From the NCBI GenBank assembly GCA_002748155.1, contig PDRO01000002.1:164505-228504 (forward strand): a stretch of DNA of 64,000 nucleotides. The letters are read 5' to 3'. Of the stretch, positions 25,465 to 35,961 are shown in pieces. Below the pieces are notes generated by a model that was not told where the DNA came from, made no database searches, and saw only the letters and a program-made list of their open reading frames with translations. The position numbers and the translations under genes were made by a program. This stretch comes from Actinomycetales bacterium (GTDB lineage Bacteria; Actinomycetota; Actinomycetes; Actinomycetales; Dermatophilaceae). Within the stretch, counting starts at the first letter, position 1. Each line of letters starts with the position of its first letter.

Positions 25465-26777
25465 CGGAGGAACCCTTCATAGTTGCGCTGCTGCAGCTGG
25501 GCCTGAATCTGTTTGACGGTCTCCAGACCGACCCCGACGATGATGAGGATCGAGGTCCCACCGAAGGGGAAGTTCTGGTTGGCGTTGAACAACACGATAG
25601 CGATCAACGGGATGAGTGAGATCGCCGCCAAGTACGTCGCACCCGGGACTGTGATACGGGTCAGCACGTAGTCGAGGTACTCGGCGGTCGGCCGACCCGC
25701 CCGGATCCCTGGGATGAACCCACCGTAGCGCTTCATATTGTCGGCAACCTCAACCGGGTTGAAGGTGATCGACACGTAGAAAAAGGTGAAGAACAGGATC
25801 AATCCGACGTACGTGGCCATGTAAACCGGATGGTCACCGCGGGTGAGGGTGTTCTGGATCCAGACGGCCCATTCAGGCGGCAGTTGGCCCGGCGCGGGCT
25901 GGGCGAACTGGGCTAGCAGAGCGGGCAGGGCCAGTATCGAACTGGCGAAGATGACCGGGATGACGCCGGCCATGTTGACCTTGAGCGGGATGTAGGTGGA
26001 CGAACCGCCGTACATCCGGCGGCCGACCTGACGCTTGGCGTACTGCACCGGGATCCGCCGCTGGGACTGCTCGACGAAGATCACCAGCGACATGACGAGG
26101 AACCCGATGAGGATGATGCCGATGAAGACGTCCCAGCGGCCCTCCTGCTGCTGGATCGCCCATAGCGAACCGGGGAATCCGGAGGCGATCGACGTGAAGA
26201 TCAGCAACGACATGCCGTTGCCGATACCACGGTCGGTGATCAGCTCACCGAGCCACATGATCAGGCCGGTGCCGGCGGTCAACGTGAGCACCATGAGCAG
26301 CATCGTCTGCATGTGCTCGTTGGCGAGGATCTGGGTGCAGTGGGCCCCGAAGATCTGCCCGGGGTTGCGCGCGAAGGTGATCAGAGTGGAGCTCTGCAGG
26401 ACGGCCAGCCCGATCGTGAGATAGCGACTGTACTGGGTCATCTTGGCCTGCCCCGCTTGGCCCTCCTTCTTGAGTGCCTCGAAGCGTGGGATGACGACCG
26501 TGAGCAGCTGCACGATGATCGTCGCCGTGATATACGGCATGATGCCGAGCGCGAAGACCGACAACTGCAGCAGCGCGCCACCGCTGAATAGGTTGGCCAG
26601 GCCGATGAACCCGGTGGCCGGGTCGGCACCCTGGATACACATCGAGACCAGCGTGTAGTCGACGCCAGGGGTCGGCACGGCTGAACCGAGCCGGAAGATC
26701 GCCATGATCATCAGCGTGAACAGCAGCTTCTTGCGCAGATCCGGGGTCCGGAACGCGTTGGTCAGAGCTGAGAGCAC
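25461..26777 (-). CDS. secY: Preprotein translocase subunit SecY
   Basis: 438 residues from a GTG at 26777. About ten membrane helices are recognisable, with typical blocks AIFRLGSAVPTPGVDY, GIMPYITATIIVQLL, GIGNGMSLLIF and YGGFIPGIRAGRPTAEYL. SecY is the channel of the general secretion pathway. It lies 31 bases after rplO and is coupled to adk. Confidence 0.98.
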   Translation of the reverse strand: MLSALTNAFRTPDLRKKLLFTLMIMAIFRLGSAVPTPGVDYTLVSMCIQGADPATGFIGLANLFSGGALLQLSVFALGIMPYITATIIVQLLTVVIPRFEALKKEGQAGQAKMTQYSRYLTIGLAVLQSSTLITFARNPGQIFGAHCTQILANEHMQTMLLMVLTLTAGTGLIMWLGELITDRGIGNGMSLLIFTSIASGFPGSLWAIQQQEGRWDVFIGIILIGFLVMSLVIFVEQSQRRIPVQYAKRQVGRRMYGGSSTYIPLKVNMAGVIPVIFASSILALPALLAQFAQPAPGQLPPEWAVWIQNTLTRGDHPVYMATYVGLILFFTFFYVSITFNPVEVADNMKRYGGFIPGIRAGRPTAEYLDYVLTRITVPGATYLAAISLIPLIAIVLFNANQNFPFGGTSILIIVGVGLETVKQIQAQLQQRNYEGFLR

Positions 26778-26808
26778 GTGATCCCTCCTGTGCTGGGGCC
26801 GGTGCCGG

Positions 26809-27255
26809 TCAGACCTCGGTGACGCTGCCGCCGGCCGCTTCGATCTTCGCCTTGGCCGACGCCGAGAACCGCTGCGCGCTCACGCTGAACGCGACGCTGA
26901 TCTCGCCGCCGCCCAACACCTTGACGGGAAGGCCGTCGCGGACCGCACCTTTGGCGACCAGATCGGCCACGGTGACGTCTCCACCATCAGGGTAGAGCGC
27001 CGCGAGCCGGTCCAGATTCACCACCTGGTAGACGGTGCGGAAGGGATTGGTGAAGCCGCGCAGTTTCGGTGCCCGCATGTGCAGGGGCATTTGCCCACCC
27101 TCGAAGCGGGCCGGCACCTGGTTGCGGGCTTTGGTGCCTTTCGTGCCCCGCCCAGCGGTCTTGCCCTTGGACGCCTCGCCGCGCCCGACCCTCGTTTTGG
27201 GCGTCTTCGCGCCCGGGGCCGGTCGCAGGTGGTGCACCTTGAGCGTGCCTGCCAT
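26809..27255 (-). CDS. rplO: Ribosomal protein L15
   Basis: 148 residues, starting [20 protein letters not shown], with the glycine/lysine-rich N-terminal extension that penetrates 23S rRNA ([20 protein letters not shown]) and the L15 core ([18 protein letters not shown]). It is a late 50S assembly protein. It follows rpmD by two bases. Confidence 0.98.
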   Translation of the reverse strand: MAGTLKVHHLRPAPGAKTPKTRVGRGEASKGKTAGRGTKGTKARNQVPARFEGGQMPLHMRAPKLRGFTNPFRTVYQVVNLDRLAALYPDGGDVTVADLVAKGAVRDGLPVKVLGGGEISVAFSVSAQRFSASAKAKIEAAGGSVTEV

Positions 27256-27257
27256 GG

Positions 27258-27440
27258 TCAGTCAACCTCCTCGACGGCCACCAGGTGGGCGACCGAACGG
27301 ACCATACCCCGGAACTCGGGCCGGTCCTCTTTCACGACGGTGTCGCCGATCCGCTTGAGCCCCAACGAGCGCAGCGTATGCCGGGCGAACTGCTTCTCGC
27401 CCACGTGCCCGCGCACCTGGGTCACCTTGAGTCTGGCCAT
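27258..27440 (-). CDS. rpmD: Ribosomal protein L30
   Basis: 60 residues, starting [23 protein letters not shown] at 27440 shares one base with the rpsE stop (TGATG). This is the short bacterial L30 with the expected [12 protein letters not shown] motif. It is a small 50S protein. Confidence 0.97.
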   Translation of the reverse strand: MARLKVTQVRGHVGEKQFARHTLRSLGLKRIGDTVVKEDRPEFRGMVRSVAHLVAVEEVD

Positions 27441-28096
27441 CAGGCACCCACCTTCGCGGCAGACTTGGCCGCGGCAGCCTGAGCCCTGAGCATGGCCGCC
27501 GGGGCGACGTCTTCGACAGCACGTCCGCGCCGGGCAGCCACCGACTCCGGACGCTCCAGCTCCCGCAGGGCCTGCACGGTGGCGTGCACGATGTTGATCG
27601 GGTTGTTCGAGCCGAGCGACTTCGACAACACGTCCTCGACGCCCGCGCATTCGAGCACGGCGCGGACCGGGCCACCGGCGATCACCCCGGTACCGGGCGA
27701 GGCCGGGCGCAGCATGACCACGCCGGCAGCGGCTTCGCCCTGGACCGGGTGCGGGATGGTCCCTTGGATCCGCGGGACTGCGAAGAGCGCTTTCTTGGCC
27801 TCCTCGACACCCTTGGCGATCGCTGCCGGCACTTCCTTGGCCTTGCCGTAACCGACGCCGACGTTGCCGTCACCGTCACCGACGACGACCAGGGCGGTGA
27901 AGCTGAATCGGCGTCCACCCTTGACGACCTTGGCGACCCGGTTGATCGTCACGACACGCTCGAGGTACTGGTTCTTCTCCTGCTCACGTTGGTCGCGGCG
28001 GCCATCGCGGTCGCGACGTCCTCGACGCTCGCTACGGTCGGAGCCGAACTCGTTCCCGGCACCGCTTCCAGTGCCTCGACGCTGGGGTCCGGGCAT
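27440..28096 (-). CDS. rpsE: Ribosomal protein S5
   Basis: 218 residues, starting [20 protein letters not shown]. The double-stranded RNA-binding domain ([39 protein letters not shown]) and the C-terminal S5 domain ([36 protein letters not shown]) are complete. The charged N-terminal extension is usual in Actinobacteria. S5 helps decoding accuracy and mRNA unwinding at the 30S entry. It lies 49 bases after rplR. Confidence 0.98.
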   Translation of the reverse strand: MPGPQRRGTGSGAGNEFGSDRSERRGRRDRDGRRDQREQEKNQYLERVVTINRVAKVVKGGRRFSFTALVVVGDGDGNVGVGYGKAKEVPAAIAKGVEEAKKALFAVPRIQGTIPHPVQGEAAAGVVMLRPASPGTGVIAGGPVRAVLECAGVEDVLSKSLGSNNPINIVHATVQALRELERPESVAARRGRAVEDVAPAAMLRAQAAAAKSAAKVGA

Positions 28097-28145
28097 CAGT
28101 GATTCCTCATCTCAGTCACGTTCACGTTCTGGGTCGGGACAGCAC

Positions 28146-28520
28146 TCACAGCGACAGCCCACCTTCCCGGGCACCGTCGGCGATCGCCGCGACCCGACCG
28201 TGGTACTTGTTGCCACCGCGGTCGAAGACGACCGACTCGACTCCGCCGGCCTTGGCCCGCTCGGCGAGTAGCTCACCGACCTTCTTGGCCTTGGCGGTCT
28301 TGTCGGCGTCGAGAGCCCGCAGGTCCGCCTCCATCGTCGAGGCCGAGGTGAGCGTCTTGCCCACGGTGTCGTCGACGATCTGGGCGAAGATGTGCCGCGA
28401 GGAGCGCGAGACCACTAGTCGGGGCCGCTCGGGGGTGCCGGAGATACGCTTGCGGCCGCGCACCTGGCGTCGGACGCGAGCTGCAGCTTTGCTCTTGCCG
28501 CGTTTGACGATCATTGCCAT
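28146..28520 (-). CDS. rplR: Ribosomal protein L18
   Basis: 124 residues, starting [20 protein letters not shown], with the L18 core ([40 protein letters not shown]). L18 binds 5S rRNA with L5. It starts three bases after the rplF stop. Confidence 0.98.
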   Translation of the reverse strand: MAMIVKRGKSKAAARVRRQVRGRKRISGTPERPRLVVSRSSRHIFAQIVDDTVGKTLTSASTMEADLRALDADKTAKAKKVGELLAERAKAGGVESVVFDRGGNKYHGRVAAIADGAREGGLSL

Positions 28521-28523
28521 GGC

Positions 28524-29066
28524 TTACTTCTTCCCGGCCTTTCCGACCTTGCGACGAATGTGCTCGCCGGCATAGCGCACGCCCTTGGCCTTGTACGGGT
28601 CGGGCTTGCGCAGCTTGCGGATGTTCGCGGCGACTTCGCCGACCTGTTGTTTGTCGATGCCCTGCACCGAAAAGCGCGTCGGCCCGTCGGTGACGAAGGT
28701 GATGCCAGCCGGCGGTTCGACGGTGATCGGGTGGCTGTAGCCGAGCGCGAACTCCAAGCTGGCGCCCTTGGCCTGCACCCGGTACCCGGTACCGACGATC
28801 TCCATCTTCTTCTCGTAGCCGTTCGTGACACCCTCGACCATGTTGGCGATGAGCGTGCGGGTCAACCCGTGCAGTGACCGTGAGTTGCGCTCGTCGTCGG
28901 GACGGGTCACCTTGATGACTCCGTCGTCGTCACGAGCGACCCGGATCGGCTCGGCGACGCTGAGCGTCAGCTCGCCCTTCGAGCCCTTGACCGTGATCTG
29001 CTGCCCGTCGATGGCCACGTCCACTCCCGAAGGCACGGTGACCGGCAGTCGTCCGATTCGCGACAT
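28524..29066 (-). CDS. rplF: Ribosomal protein L6
   Basis: 180 residues, starting [20 protein letters not shown]. Both L6 repeats are present ([46 protein letters not shown]) and the C-terminus matches the family. L6 lies near the GTPase-associated region of the 50S subunit. It follows rpsH after 12 bases. Confidence 0.98.
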   Translation of the reverse strand: MSRIGRLPVTVPSGVDVAIDGQQITVKGSKGELTLSVAEPIRVARDDDGVIKVTRPDDERNSRSLHGLTRTLIANMVEGVTNGYEKKMEIVGTGYRVQAKGASLEFALGYSHPITVEPPAGITFVTDGPTRFSVQGIDKQQVGEVAANIRKLRKPDPYKAKGVRYAGEHIRRKVGKAGKK

Positions 29067-29078
29067 GACTGCTGCTCC

Positions 29079-29477
29079 TTACCAGACGAAGGCGAGGACT
29101 TCCCCGCCGACGCCCTTCTCGTGTGCCTGCCGGTCGGTGAGCAGGCCGCTGGACGTGGAGATGATCGCCACGCCGAGGCCGCCGAGCACCTTGGGCAGGT
29201 TGGTGGACTTGGCATAGACCCGCAGACCGGGCTTGCTGACCCGACGCACGCCGGCGATCGAGCGCTCCCGGTTGGGACCGTATTTGAGAGCGATCGTGAG
29301 GGTCTTGCCCACCTCGGCGTCTTCGACTGTCCAGCCGGCGATGTAGCCCTCGCGCTCGAGGATCTCGGCGATGCGGCTCTTGAGCTTGGAGTACGGCATG
29401 GACACCGCGTCGTGGTAGGCCGAGTTGGCGTTGCGCACACGCGTGAGCATGTCCGCGATCGAATCGGTCATCGTCAT
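29079..29477 (-). CDS. rpsH: Ribosomal protein S8
   Basis: 132 residues, starting [20 protein letters not shown], with the conserved S8 end (ARSI-type [40 protein letters not shown]). S8 is a primary 16S rRNA-binding protein; in E. coli it represses the spc operon. It is separated from rpsN by a 189-base spacer with two GC-rich hairpin repeats. Confidence 0.98.
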   Translation of the reverse strand: MTMTDSIADMLTRVRNANSAYHDAVSMPYSKLKSRIAEILEREGYIAGWTVEDAEVGKTLTIALKYGPNRERSIAGVRRVSKPGLRVYAKSTNLPKVLGGLGVAIISTSSGLLTDRQAHEKGVGGEVLAFVW

Positions 29478-29588
29478 CGGGCGTCACGCCCTTCCTCACC
29501 GCGGTTTCATCCTGATCGGCTTGCCGATCGGGGTGACCTTCGATGTAGCTCGTTGATTCTGTGAGAGGGATTCTGTCGTTGTCGTTGG

Positions 29589-29661
29589 GGATCACGAGGG
29601 GCGAGCCCCCGTTGTTTTGATTCTGTAGTTGTTGGGAGGTTCACGGGGAGCCGAGCCCCCG
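29589..29661. repeat. Two copies of a GC-rich hairpin repeat (rpsN-rpsH spacer)
   Basis: Copies at 29589-29611 (stem GGGGC-ga-GCCCC) and about 29638-29661 (GGGG...CCCC stem with a GAGCCCCCG end). Each opens with GGATCACG or GGTTCACG, matching the repeats at 22829-22881. The intervening sequence has repeated GATTCTGT words. These lie inside the spc operon, where spacers are normally short. Confidence 0.65.
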
Positions 29662-29666
29662 GTGTG

Positions 29667-29852
29667 TTACCACGAACTCTTGGTTACGCCGGGCAGCTCG
29701 CCCCGGTGGGCCATTTCGCGCAGGCAGATCCGGCACAGACCGAACTTGCGGTAGACCGAGTGCGGTCGTCCGCAGCGCTGGCACCGGGTGTAGCCCCGCA
29801 CCTTGAACTTGGGTTTGGCGTTGGCCTTGTTGATCAGTGCCGTCTTGGCCAT
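29667..29852 (-). CDS. rpsN: Ribosomal protein S14 type Z (zinc-binding)
   Basis: 61 residues from the ATG at 29852 with GAGG eight bases upstream. Four cysteines in [21 protein letters not shown] form the C-x2-C...C-x2-C zinc site, so this is the zinc-dependent form. Actinobacteria often carry a second, zinc-free S14 elsewhere for zinc starvation; none is in this window. It follows rplE by eight bases. Confidence 0.97.
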   Translation of the reverse strand: MAKTALINKANAKPKFKVRGYTRCQRCGRPHSVYRKFGLCRICLREMAHRGELPGVTKSSW

Positions 29853-29860
29853 GGCGATCC

Positions 29861-30466
29861 TCAATTCTCCTTGAACGGGAAGCCGAGGGCCCGCAGCAGC
29901 GCCCGCCCCTCGTCGTCGTTGCTCGCCGAGGTCACCACGGTGATGTCCATACCGCGGACCCGGTCGATCCGGTCCTGGTCGATCTCGTGGAACATCGACT
30001 GCTCGGTGAGCCCGAAGGTGTAGTTGCCTCGGCCGTCGAACTGTTTCGGCGACAGACCGCGGAAGTCACGGATCCGCGGCAAGGCCACAGTGACGAGCCG
30101 GTCGAGGAACTCCCACATGCGGTCGCCGCGCAGCGTCGTGTGCGCACCGATCGGCATACCTTCACGCAGTTTGAACTGCGCGATCGACTTGCGCGCCTTG
30201 GTCACGACGGGTTTCTGCCCGGTGATGACCGTGAGGTCTCGGACCGCACCTTCGATGAGCTTGCTGTCGCGGGCTGCATCGCCGACACCCATGTTGACGA
30301 CGACCTTGACGACACCCGGCACCTGCATGACGTTGGCGAAGCCGAAGTCCTTGTGCAGCTGCGGCTTGATCTGCTCGCGATAGCGCGTCTTGAGCCGCGG
30401 CGGCTCGACCGGAGCGCTCTGGGCGGCCAGGCCCTCGGTGGTTTCCTCGGTGGTGGTCTTAGTCAT
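29861..30466 (-). CDS. rplE: Ribosomal protein L5
   Basis: 201 residues from the ATG at 30466, with GAGG upstream; a GTG at 30478 is less likely. After a poorly conserved Thr/Glu-rich N-terminus of about 25 residues, the L5 core is clear ([60 protein letters not shown]). L5 binds 5S rRNA and bridges to S13. It lies eight bases after rplX. Confidence 0.97.
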   Translation of the reverse strand: MTKTTTEETTEGLAAQSAPVEPPRLKTRYREQIKPQLHKDFGFANVMQVPGVVKVVVNMGVGDAARDSKLIEGAVRDLTVITGQKPVVTKARKSIAQFKLREGMPIGAHTTLRGDRMWEFLDRLVTVALPRIRDFRGLSPKQFDGRGNYTFGLTEQSMFHEIDQDRIDRVRGMDITVVTSASNDDEGRALLRALGFPFKEN

Positions 30467-30474
30467 GCTGTGCC

Positions 30475-30843
30475 TCACAGGTCCTTGCCGGAGCGGACGG
30501 CGACGCGGGTGCGCGACGCTTTGGGGCGCCCGTCTCGCTGCACGGTCTCGACGCGGGTCTTCACCCGGGTCGGTGACTTGGTTTCGGGGTCGACGATCGC
30601 CACATTGCTCACGTGGACTGGGGCCTCGGTGTGCACCAGACCGCCGGTGCGGGTGCCGCGGGCGGTCGAACCGACCTTGGTGTGCTTGGTGACCCGGTTG
30701 ATCCCCTCGACCAGCACCCGTTGGGTGTCGGGGTAAACCGCAATGACCTTGCCCTGTTTGCCCCGGTCGCCGCCATTCTTCTGGCTGCGCCCGGAGATGA
30801 CCTGGACGAGGTCACCTTTCTTGATCCTCATCGATGAACCCAT
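30475..30843 (-). CDS. rplX: Ribosomal protein L24
   Basis: 122 residues from the ATG at 30843, which has GGAGGT nine bases upstream; an internal ATG at 30831 ([14 protein letters not shown]) matches the usual N-terminus and is the alternative. The KOW motif region ([20 protein letters not shown]) and the [20 protein letters not shown] block identify L24, an early 50S assembly protein. It starts two bases after the rplN stop. Confidence 0.96.
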   Translation of the reverse strand: MGSSMRIKKGDLVQVISGRSQKNGGDRGKQGKVIAVYPDTQRVLVEGINRVTKHTKVGSTARGTRTGGLVHTEAPVHVSNVAIVDPETKSPTRVKTRVETVQRDGRPKASRTRVAVRSGKDL

Positions 30844-30845
30844 CC

Positions 30846-31214
30846 TCAGAGCACCTCCGGAGCCAACGAGATGATCTTCATGAACCGCTTCTCGCGCAAT
30901 TCCCGGCCCACCGGGCCGAAGATTCGCGTGCCACGCGGATCACCGTCGGTCTTGAGGATCACCGCAGCGTTCTCGTCGAACTTGATGTATGAGCCGTCCA
31001 CGCGCCGCCTTTCCTTCGCGGTGCGCACGACGACCGCCTTGACGATGTCGCCCTTCTTGACGTTGCCTCCGGGAATGGCGTCCTTCACGGTGGCCACGAT
31101 GGTGTCGCCGATGCCGGCATACCGGCGGCCCGAGCCGCCGAGCACCCGGATGCAGAGCAACTCCTTGGCGCCGGTGTTGTCGGCGACCTTGACTCGGCTC
31201 TCCTGCTGAATCAC
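30846..31214 (-). CDS. rplN: Ribosomal protein L14
   Basis: 122 residues from a GTG at 31214 ([20 protein letters not shown]). The L14 signature [20 protein letters not shown] and the [20 protein letters not shown] end are present. It contacts the 30S subunit in bridge B8. A 109-base spacer to rpsQ contains a short GGAGCGC-acc-GCGCTCC hairpin. Confidence 0.98.
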   Translation of the reverse strand: MIQQESRVKVADNTGAKELLCIRVLGGSGRRYAGIGDTIVATVKDAIPGGNVKKGDIVKAVVVRTAKERRRVDGSYIKFDENAAVILKTDGDPRGTRIFGPVGRELREKRFMKIISLAPEVL

Positions 31215-31323
31215 TTCACACCTCCGGTGCGGAGCGCACCGCGCTCCGATGGGCCAGAACCAGCTGGCCGGGCGACGCCCGAATCCCTACCCATACGAGC
31301 AATACTCGCTGCGCTCGGACAGC

Positions 31324-31707
31324 TCACTTGGCACGCTCCAGAATCTGCACGACCCGCCAGCGCTTGGTGGCCGACAGGGGTCGGGTCTCCATGATCAGCA
31401 CACGGTCACCGAGACCACACGAGTTCTGCTCGTCGTGGGCCTTGACCTTGCTGGTGCGGCGCATCACCTTGCCGTAAAGGGGGTGCTTGACCCGGTCTTC
31501 GACCTCGACGACGGCGGTCTTGTCCATCTTTTCGCTTACCACATACCCCTGCCGGGTCTTGCGGTGGTTGCGCGGCTGACCGGTGTCGGTCACGTCGGCA
31601 CTGTCGGTGGGCGCGACAGTGTTCTCGGTGATCTCAGTGATCTCGGTGATCTCGGCGCCCTCGGTGCTGCCGGTCGTCTCGGTGCCCACGTCGGTCTGCT
31701 CGCTCAT
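31324..31707 (-). CDS. rpsQ: Ribosomal protein S17 with acidic N-terminal extension
   Basis: 127 residues; the S17 core ([40 protein letters not shown]) begins near residue 48. The preceding ~45 residues are acidic and threonine-rich, with a tandem EITEITEIT repeat that comes from a 9-base DNA repeat. No later ATG with a ribosome site is visible, and the start overlaps the rpmC stop as ATGA, so the extension looks genuine. S17 binds 16S rRNA early in assembly. Confidence 0.95.
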   Translation of the reverse strand: MSEQTDVGTETTGSTEGAEITEITEITENTVAPTDSADVTDTGQPRNHRKTRQGYVVSEKMDKTAVVEVEDRVKHPLYGKVMRRTSKVKAHDEQNSCGLGDRVLIMETRPLSATKRWRVVQILERAK

Positions 31708-32045
31708 GCCTTCGCCTTCTTCGCCTTGCCGGTAGCGCTGTCCGGACTACTCGTAGCCCCGTTGTCACCCTTGTCAGCCTTGCCAGTGCGCGTCTCGGAC
31801 GAGTCGTCGCCAACCGGCGTCGGCGGGGTCGAGATACCGAGCTCGCGCTCGCGCATCTCGGTATAGATCCGCGCGATGTCGCGCTTGACGGCACGCAACC
31901 GACCGTGGCTGCCGAGTTGGCCGGTTGCCGACTGGAAGCGCAGGTTGAACAGCTCTTCTTTGGCTTTGCGCAGTTCGTCGACGAGCCGGTCGTCTTCGAA
32001 ACCCCGAAGACTCTCCGGGGCCAAGTTCTTGGTGCCCACGGCCAT
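31704..32045 (-). CDS. rpmC: Ribosomal protein L29 with C-terminal extension
   Basis: 113 residues against about 65-80 for typical L29. The core is at about 8-70 ([40 protein letters not shown]), followed by ~40 residues of Asp/Ser/Thr/Lys-rich sequence. The start shares one base with the rplP stop (TGATG) and the end overlaps rpsQ as ATGA. L29 sits at the polypeptide exit and helps dock the trigger factor and signal recognition particle. Confidence 0.96.
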   Translation of the reverse strand: MAVGTKNLAPESLRGFEDDRLVDELRKAKEELFNLRFQSATGQLGSHGRLRAVKRDIARIYTEMRERELGISTPPTPVGDDSSETRTGKADKGDNGATSSPDSATGKAKKAKA

Positions 32046-32464
32046 CAGATGTCACCACCCTCACGACTGACGAAACGAGTCTTCATCGGCAGCTTGTGCA
32101 TGGCTAGCCGGAGCGCCTCACGAGCCACCGGCTCGGGCACACCAGCCAGCTCGAACAGCACGCGACCGGGTTTGATGTTGGCCACCCACCACTCCGGTGA
32201 GCCCTTACCGGAACCCATCCGGGTCTCGGCCGGCTTCTTGGTCAGCGGCCGGTCGGGATAGACCGAGATCCAGACCTTTCCGCCACGCTTGATGTGACGG
32301 GTCATGGCGATACGGGCCGCCTCGATCTGGCGGTTGGTGACGTAGGCCGGTTCCAAAGCTTGGATGCCGTAGTCGCCGAACACGACCTCGTTGCCACCCT
32401 TCGACATGCCGTGACGCGACGGGTGGTGTTGTTTACGGTGCTTGACGCGACGTGGGATCAACAT
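32045..32464 (-). CDS. rplP: Ribosomal protein L16
   Basis: 139 residues from the ATG at 32464 ([20 protein letters not shown]), with core motifs [20 protein letters not shown] and [14 protein letters not shown] [21 protein letters not shown]16 organises the tRNA-binding part of the peptidyl-transferase centre. It starts ten bases after rpsC. Confidence 0.98.
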   Translation of the reverse strand: MLIPRRVKHRKQHHPSRHGMSKGGNEVVFGDYGIQALEPAYVTNRQIEAARIAMTRHIKRGGKVWISVYPDRPLTKKPAETRMGSGKGSPEWWVANIKPGRVLFELAGVPEPVAREALRLAMHKLPMKTRFVSREGGDI

Positions 32465-32474
32465 GGCAGCGTGC

Positions 32475-33308
32475 TCATTCCTGCTCGGTCGTGGTAGCGG
32501 CGGGAGCCGCGTCGGCCTCGCCAGCGGTGGGCGCGACCGGCGCTGCCGCCGGTGCCTCAGCTGCGGCGGGCGCCTCACGGTCGCGGCGCGGTCGGCTGGG
32601 CCGGTCGCCGGAATCGCGACGCCCACGCGGCGACCGCGGCGCGGCAGCTTGCTGCTGGGCGAGCTCACGCGCCGTGAGATCGCCCTTGTAGATCCACACC
32701 TTGACCCCAATCCGCCCGAAGGTGGTCTTGGCCTCGTAGAAACCGAAGTCGACGTTGGCACGCAACGTGTGCAGCGGGACCCGGCCCTCGCGATAGAACT
32801 CCGAGCGGCTCATCTCGGCACCGGCGAGCCGGCCCGAGCACTGCACCCGGATGCCCTTGGCGCCAGCCCGGAGAGCAGTCTGCATCCCTTTGCGCATGGC
32901 GCGCCTGAAGGACACCCGAGCCGAGAGTTGCTCAGCGATGCCTTGGGCAACTAACTGAGCGTCGATCTCAGGGTTCTTGACCTCGAGGATGTTCAGCTGC
33001 ACCTGCTTACCGGTGAGCTTCTCCAGCTCGCCCCGGATCCGGTCCGCCTCGGCGCCGCGGCGGCCGATGACGATGCCCGGGCGCGCGGTGTGGATGTCGA
33101 CACGCACCCGGTCGCGGGTGCGCTCGACCTCAACCCGGGAGATGCCGGCGCGCTCCATCCCCGACTCCATGAGTCGGCGGATCTCGACGTCTTCCTTGAC
33201 ATAGTCGCGATAGCGCTGGCCAGGTTTCGTCGAGTCGGCGAACCAACGGCTCTTGTGCTCCGTGGTGATGCCCAGCCGGAAGCCGTGCGGGTTGACCTTC
33301 TGACCCAT
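32475..33308 (-). CDS. rpsC: Ribosomal protein S3
   Basis: 277 residues; ATG shares one base with the rplV stop (TGATG). The KH domain ([20 protein letters not shown]) and the C-terminal S3 domain ([40 protein letters not shown]) are complete. The last ~65 residues are rich in Arg, Pro and Ala with an [13 protein letters not shown] run, as in other Actinobacteria. S3 lines the mRNA entry of the 30S subunit. Confidence 0.98.
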   Translation of the reverse strand: MGQKVNPHGFRLGITTEHKSRWFADSTKPGQRYRDYVKEDVEIRRLMESGMERAGISRVEVERTRDRVRVDIHTARPGIVIGRRGAEADRIRGELEKLTGKQVQLNILEVKNPEIDAQLVAQGIAEQLSARVSFRRAMRKGMQTALRAGAKGIRVQCSGRLAGAEMSRSEFYREGRVPLHTLRANVDFGFYEAKTTFGRIGVKVWIYKGDLTARELAQQQAAAPRSPRGRRDSGDRPSRPRRDREAPAAAEAPAAAPVAPTAGEADAAPAATTTEQE

Positions 33309-33736
33309 CAGCGGGCTCCCTTCCTGCCGGAGCGGGCCGAGCTGAGCTCAGGCTGGCTCACAACGATCGTGATATGGCTGGTGCGCTTGTTGATCCGGGA
33401 CGCGCGACCCTGGGCACGCGGGCGGAAACGCTTCATGGTCGGACCTTCGTCGACGTATGCCGCGGACACCGTCAACGCCCGAGCGTCGAACGGCACCGAT
33501 TCCATGTCAGCACGCACCTGCGCGTTGGCCATCGCACTTTCCAGCACCTTGCGCACCGGCTCGGCGGCGGCGTGCTGGGCGAACTGGAGCGTAGCAACTG
33601 CGTCGCTGGCGTTCTTGCCACGGATGAGGTCGACGACTCGACGGGCCTTCATCGGAGTGATCCGCACGTGGCGGGCCACGGCGCGGGCCTCGACGACCGG
33701 CTCAGACATGGTCTGCTCTTTCTCTGTGGTGGCCAT
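33308..33736 (-). CDS. rplV: Ribosomal protein L22
   Basis: 142 residues from the ATG at 33736, which shares a base with the rpsS stop; an ATG at 33709 ([20 protein letters not shown]) would give a more usual N-terminus. Core motifs: [20 protein letters not shown] and [20 protein letters not shown]. Its long loop lines the exit tunnel, where macrolides act. The start choice remains open. Confidence 0.96.
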   Translation of the reverse strand: MATTEKEQTMSEPVVEARAVARHVRITPMKARRVVDLIRGKNASDAVATLQFAQHAAAEPVRKVLESAMANAQVRADMESVPFDARALTVSAAYVDEGPTMKRFRPRAQGRASRINKRTSHITIVVSQPELSSARSGRKGAR

Positions 33737-34017
33737 CACCGACGACGACCCTTCTTGTCGTCCTTGACGTGACCTTTGAAGGTGCGCGTCGGGGCGAACT
33801 CGCCGAGCTTGTGCCCGACCATCGATTCGGTGACGAACACCGGCACGTGCTTGCGTCCGTCATGCACGGCGAAGGTGTGCCCGAGCATGTCGGGGCTGAT
33901 CACCGAGCGACGCGACCAGGTCTTGATGACGTTCTTCGTGCCCGCTTCGTTCTGGGCGTCCACCTTCTTTTGCAGGTGGTCGTCGATGAAGGGGCCCTTC
34001 TTGAGGCTACGAGGCAT
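33736..34017 (-). CDS. rpsS: Ribosomal protein S19
   Basis: 93 residues, starting [20 protein letters not shown], with the S19 signature [20 protein letters not shown] and [17 protein letters not shown]. It pairs with S13 in the 30S head. It lies 23 bases after rplB. Confidence 0.98.
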   Translation of the reverse strand: MPRSLKKGPFIDDHLQKKVDAQNEAGTKNVIKTWSRRSVISPDMLGHTFAVHDGRKHVPVFVTESMVGHKLGEFAPTRTFKGHVKDDKKGRRR

Positions 34018-34040
34018 GGTTGTCGTCCCTGATCTTCCGG

Positions 34041-34877
34041 TCAGCGCTTCTTGCCGGTCCGCCGGCGACGCACGATGAGTTTGTCGCTTTCCTTGTGGGC
34101 CTTACGGGTTCGGCCTTCTTGTTGCCCCCATGGGCTTACCGGGTGACGTCCACCCGAGGTCTTGCCTTCACCACCACCGTGCGGGTGGTCGATCGGGTTC
34201 ATCGCGACACCACGGACCGTCGGACGCTTGCCTTTCCAGCGCATCCGTCCGGCCTTGCCCCAGTTGATGTTGTTCTGCTCGGCATTGCCGACCTCACCGA
34301 TCGTGGCTCGACAGCGTGCGTCGACGTTCCGGATTTCGCCGGACGGCATCCGCAGCTGGGCGTAAGGCCCGTCCTTGGCGACCAGCTGCACTCGGGCGCC
34401 GGCCGAGCGGGCGATCTTGGCCCCACCGCCTGGACGCAACTCAATAGCGTGCACCACGGTGCCGGTCGGGATGTTGCGCAGTGGCAACGAATTACCCGGC
34501 TTGATGTCAGCCGACGGGCCGTTCTCGATCCGGTCGCCCTGCTTGAGCTTGTTCGGAGCCAAGATGTAGCGCTTCTCACCATCGGCATAGTGCAGCAACG
34601 CGATCCGGGCGGTGCGGTTCGGATCGTATTCGATGTGCGCGACCTTGGCAGGCACACCGTCCTTGTCGTGACGGCGGAAGTCGATGACCCGGTAGGCACG
34701 CTTGTGCCCGCCGCCGATGTGCCGGGTCGTGATCCGGCCCGAGTTGTTGCGACCGCCGGTCTTGGAGAGCGGGCGCACCAGTGACTTCTCGGGAGTCGAA
34801 CGAGTCACCTCGACGAAGTCGGCGGCCGACGAGCCGCGGCGGCCCGGGGTGGTCGGCTTGTACTTTCGGATACCCAT
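34041..34877 (-). CDS. rplB: Ribosomal protein L2
   Basis: 278 residues, starting [20 protein letters not shown]. The conserved peptidyl-transferase-near loop is visible ([20 protein letters not shown]), as are [20 protein letters not shown] and the basic C-terminus. L2 is needed for subunit joining and peptide-bond formation. It lies 27 bases after rplW. Confidence 0.98.
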   Translation of the reverse strand: MGIRKYKPTTPGRRGSSAADFVEVTRSTPEKSLVRPLSKTGGRNNSGRITTRHIGGGHKRAYRVIDFRRHDKDGVPAKVAHIEYDPNRTARIALLHYADGEKRYILAPNKLKQGDRIENGPSADIKPGNSLPLRNIPTGTVVHAIELRPGGGAKIARSAGARVQLVAKDGPYAQLRMPSGEIRNVDARCRATIGEVGNAEQNNINWGKAGRMRWKGKRPTVRGVAMNPIDHPHGGGEGKTSGGRHPVSPWGQQEGRTRKAHKESDKLIVRRRRTGKKR

Positions 34878-34904
34878 GGTGTGTCCTTCAGATGCTGCCC
34901 GGCG

Positions 34905-35204
34905 TCAGGAGACGCTGCCGAAGATGTCGATGCTGCCCTCGCGGAGCGTGACGATCGCCCGCTTGGTGTCCTTGCGCTTGCCGAAGCCGAAACGCGTGCG
35001 GCGGGCCTTGCCTTGGCGGCGCATCGTGTGGACCGAATCGACCTTGACGTCGAAGATCTCTTCGACGGCGATCTTGATCTCGGTCTTGTTGGCGCGCGGG
35101 TCGACGACGAACGTGTACTTGCCTTCGTCAAGCAGGCTGTAGGACTTCTCGGAGACCACCGGCGCGATCAGGATGTCGCGCGGGTTCTTCTCGTGAATGC
35201 TCAC
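34905..35204 (-). CDS. rplW: Ribosomal protein L23
   Basis: 99 residues, starting [20 protein letters not shown]; the [20 protein letters not shown] and [20 protein letters not shown] blocks are typical. It forms the docking site for trigger factor and SRP at the exit tunnel. The start overlaps the rplD stop as ATGA. Confidence 0.98.
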   Translation of the reverse strand: MSIHEKNPRDILIAPVVSEKSYSLLDEGKYTFVVDPRANKTEIKIAVEEIFDVKVDSVHTMRRQGKARRTRFGFGKRKDTKRAIVTLREGSIDIFGSVS

Positions 35205-35959
35205 TTGGTCTCCTCCTCGTCGCCGGCAGTGCCGGCTGCGTCGTCCGCGGCTGCGGCAGCCTTGTCGGCGGCAGCGCTGTCGGACGCCTCGGCCGGCTCG
35301 GCCTGGCTCGGCTGCTGATCTGCACCCGGGCCAGCGGTATCGTCGGTCTTCGCCGCCTGCGTCGCGCCGCCGGTGAAAGCCTCGAACGCCGCCTTCGTGA
35401 AGACGATGTCGTCGGCACAGAGCACGTCGTAGGTGTTGAGTTGGTCGACGACCAGCACGTGTGCCGACGCGAGGTTACGGACGCTCAGCAGCCCGACCTG
35501 GTCGCCACGCTCGAGAACGACAAGGAACTTGGTCCGGTCGGTCAGCCCGCCCAGCACTGTGGCGGCACTGGAGGTCGACGGGGTGTTTCCTGAGACGATC
35601 GACTCGACGACGTGCACCCGCCCATTGCGCGCCCGGTCGGAGAGGGCACCACGCAAGGCGGCAGCCTTCATCTTCTTCGGGGTGCGCTGGGCATAGTCAC
35701 GTGGGTGGGGCCCGTGAACGGTGCCACCGCCGGTGAACTGTGGAGCCCGGACCGAACCCTGACGAGCGCGGCCGGTGCCTTTCTGCCGGTAGGGCTTGCG
35801 GCCACCGCCGGCGACCATGCCACGAGTCTTGGTCGCATGCGTGCCCCGGCGGGCTGCGGCCAACTGGGCGGCGACGACTTGATGGATCAGCGGGACGTTG
35901 ACCTGAACGTCGAAGATCTCGGCGGGCAGGTCGACCTTAAGGGTCTTCGTGGCAGCCAT
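35201..35959 (-). CDS. rplD: Ribosomal protein L4 with acidic C-terminal tail
   Basis: 252 residues from the ATG at 35959, two bases after rplC. The L4 core is complete, including the tunnel loop ([20 protein letters not shown]) and the [20 protein letters not shown] end near residue 195. A further ~45 residues are low-complexity and acidic, ending [11 protein letters not shown]. In E. coli L4 represses the S10 operon; whether that happens here is unknown. Confidence 0.97.
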   Translation of the reverse strand: MAATKTLKVDLPAEIFDVQVNVPLIHQVVAAQLAAARRGTHATKTRGMVAGGGRKPYRQKGTGRARQGSVRAPQFTGGGTVHGPHPRDYAQRTPKKMKAAALRGALSDRARNGRVHVVESIVSGNTPSTSSAATVLGGLTDRTKFLVVLERGDQVGLLSVRNLASAHVLVVDQLNTYDVLCADDIVFTKAAFEAFTGGATQAAKTDDTAGPGADQQPSQAEPAEASDSAAADKAAAAADDAAGTAGDEEETK

Positions 35960-35961
35960 GG

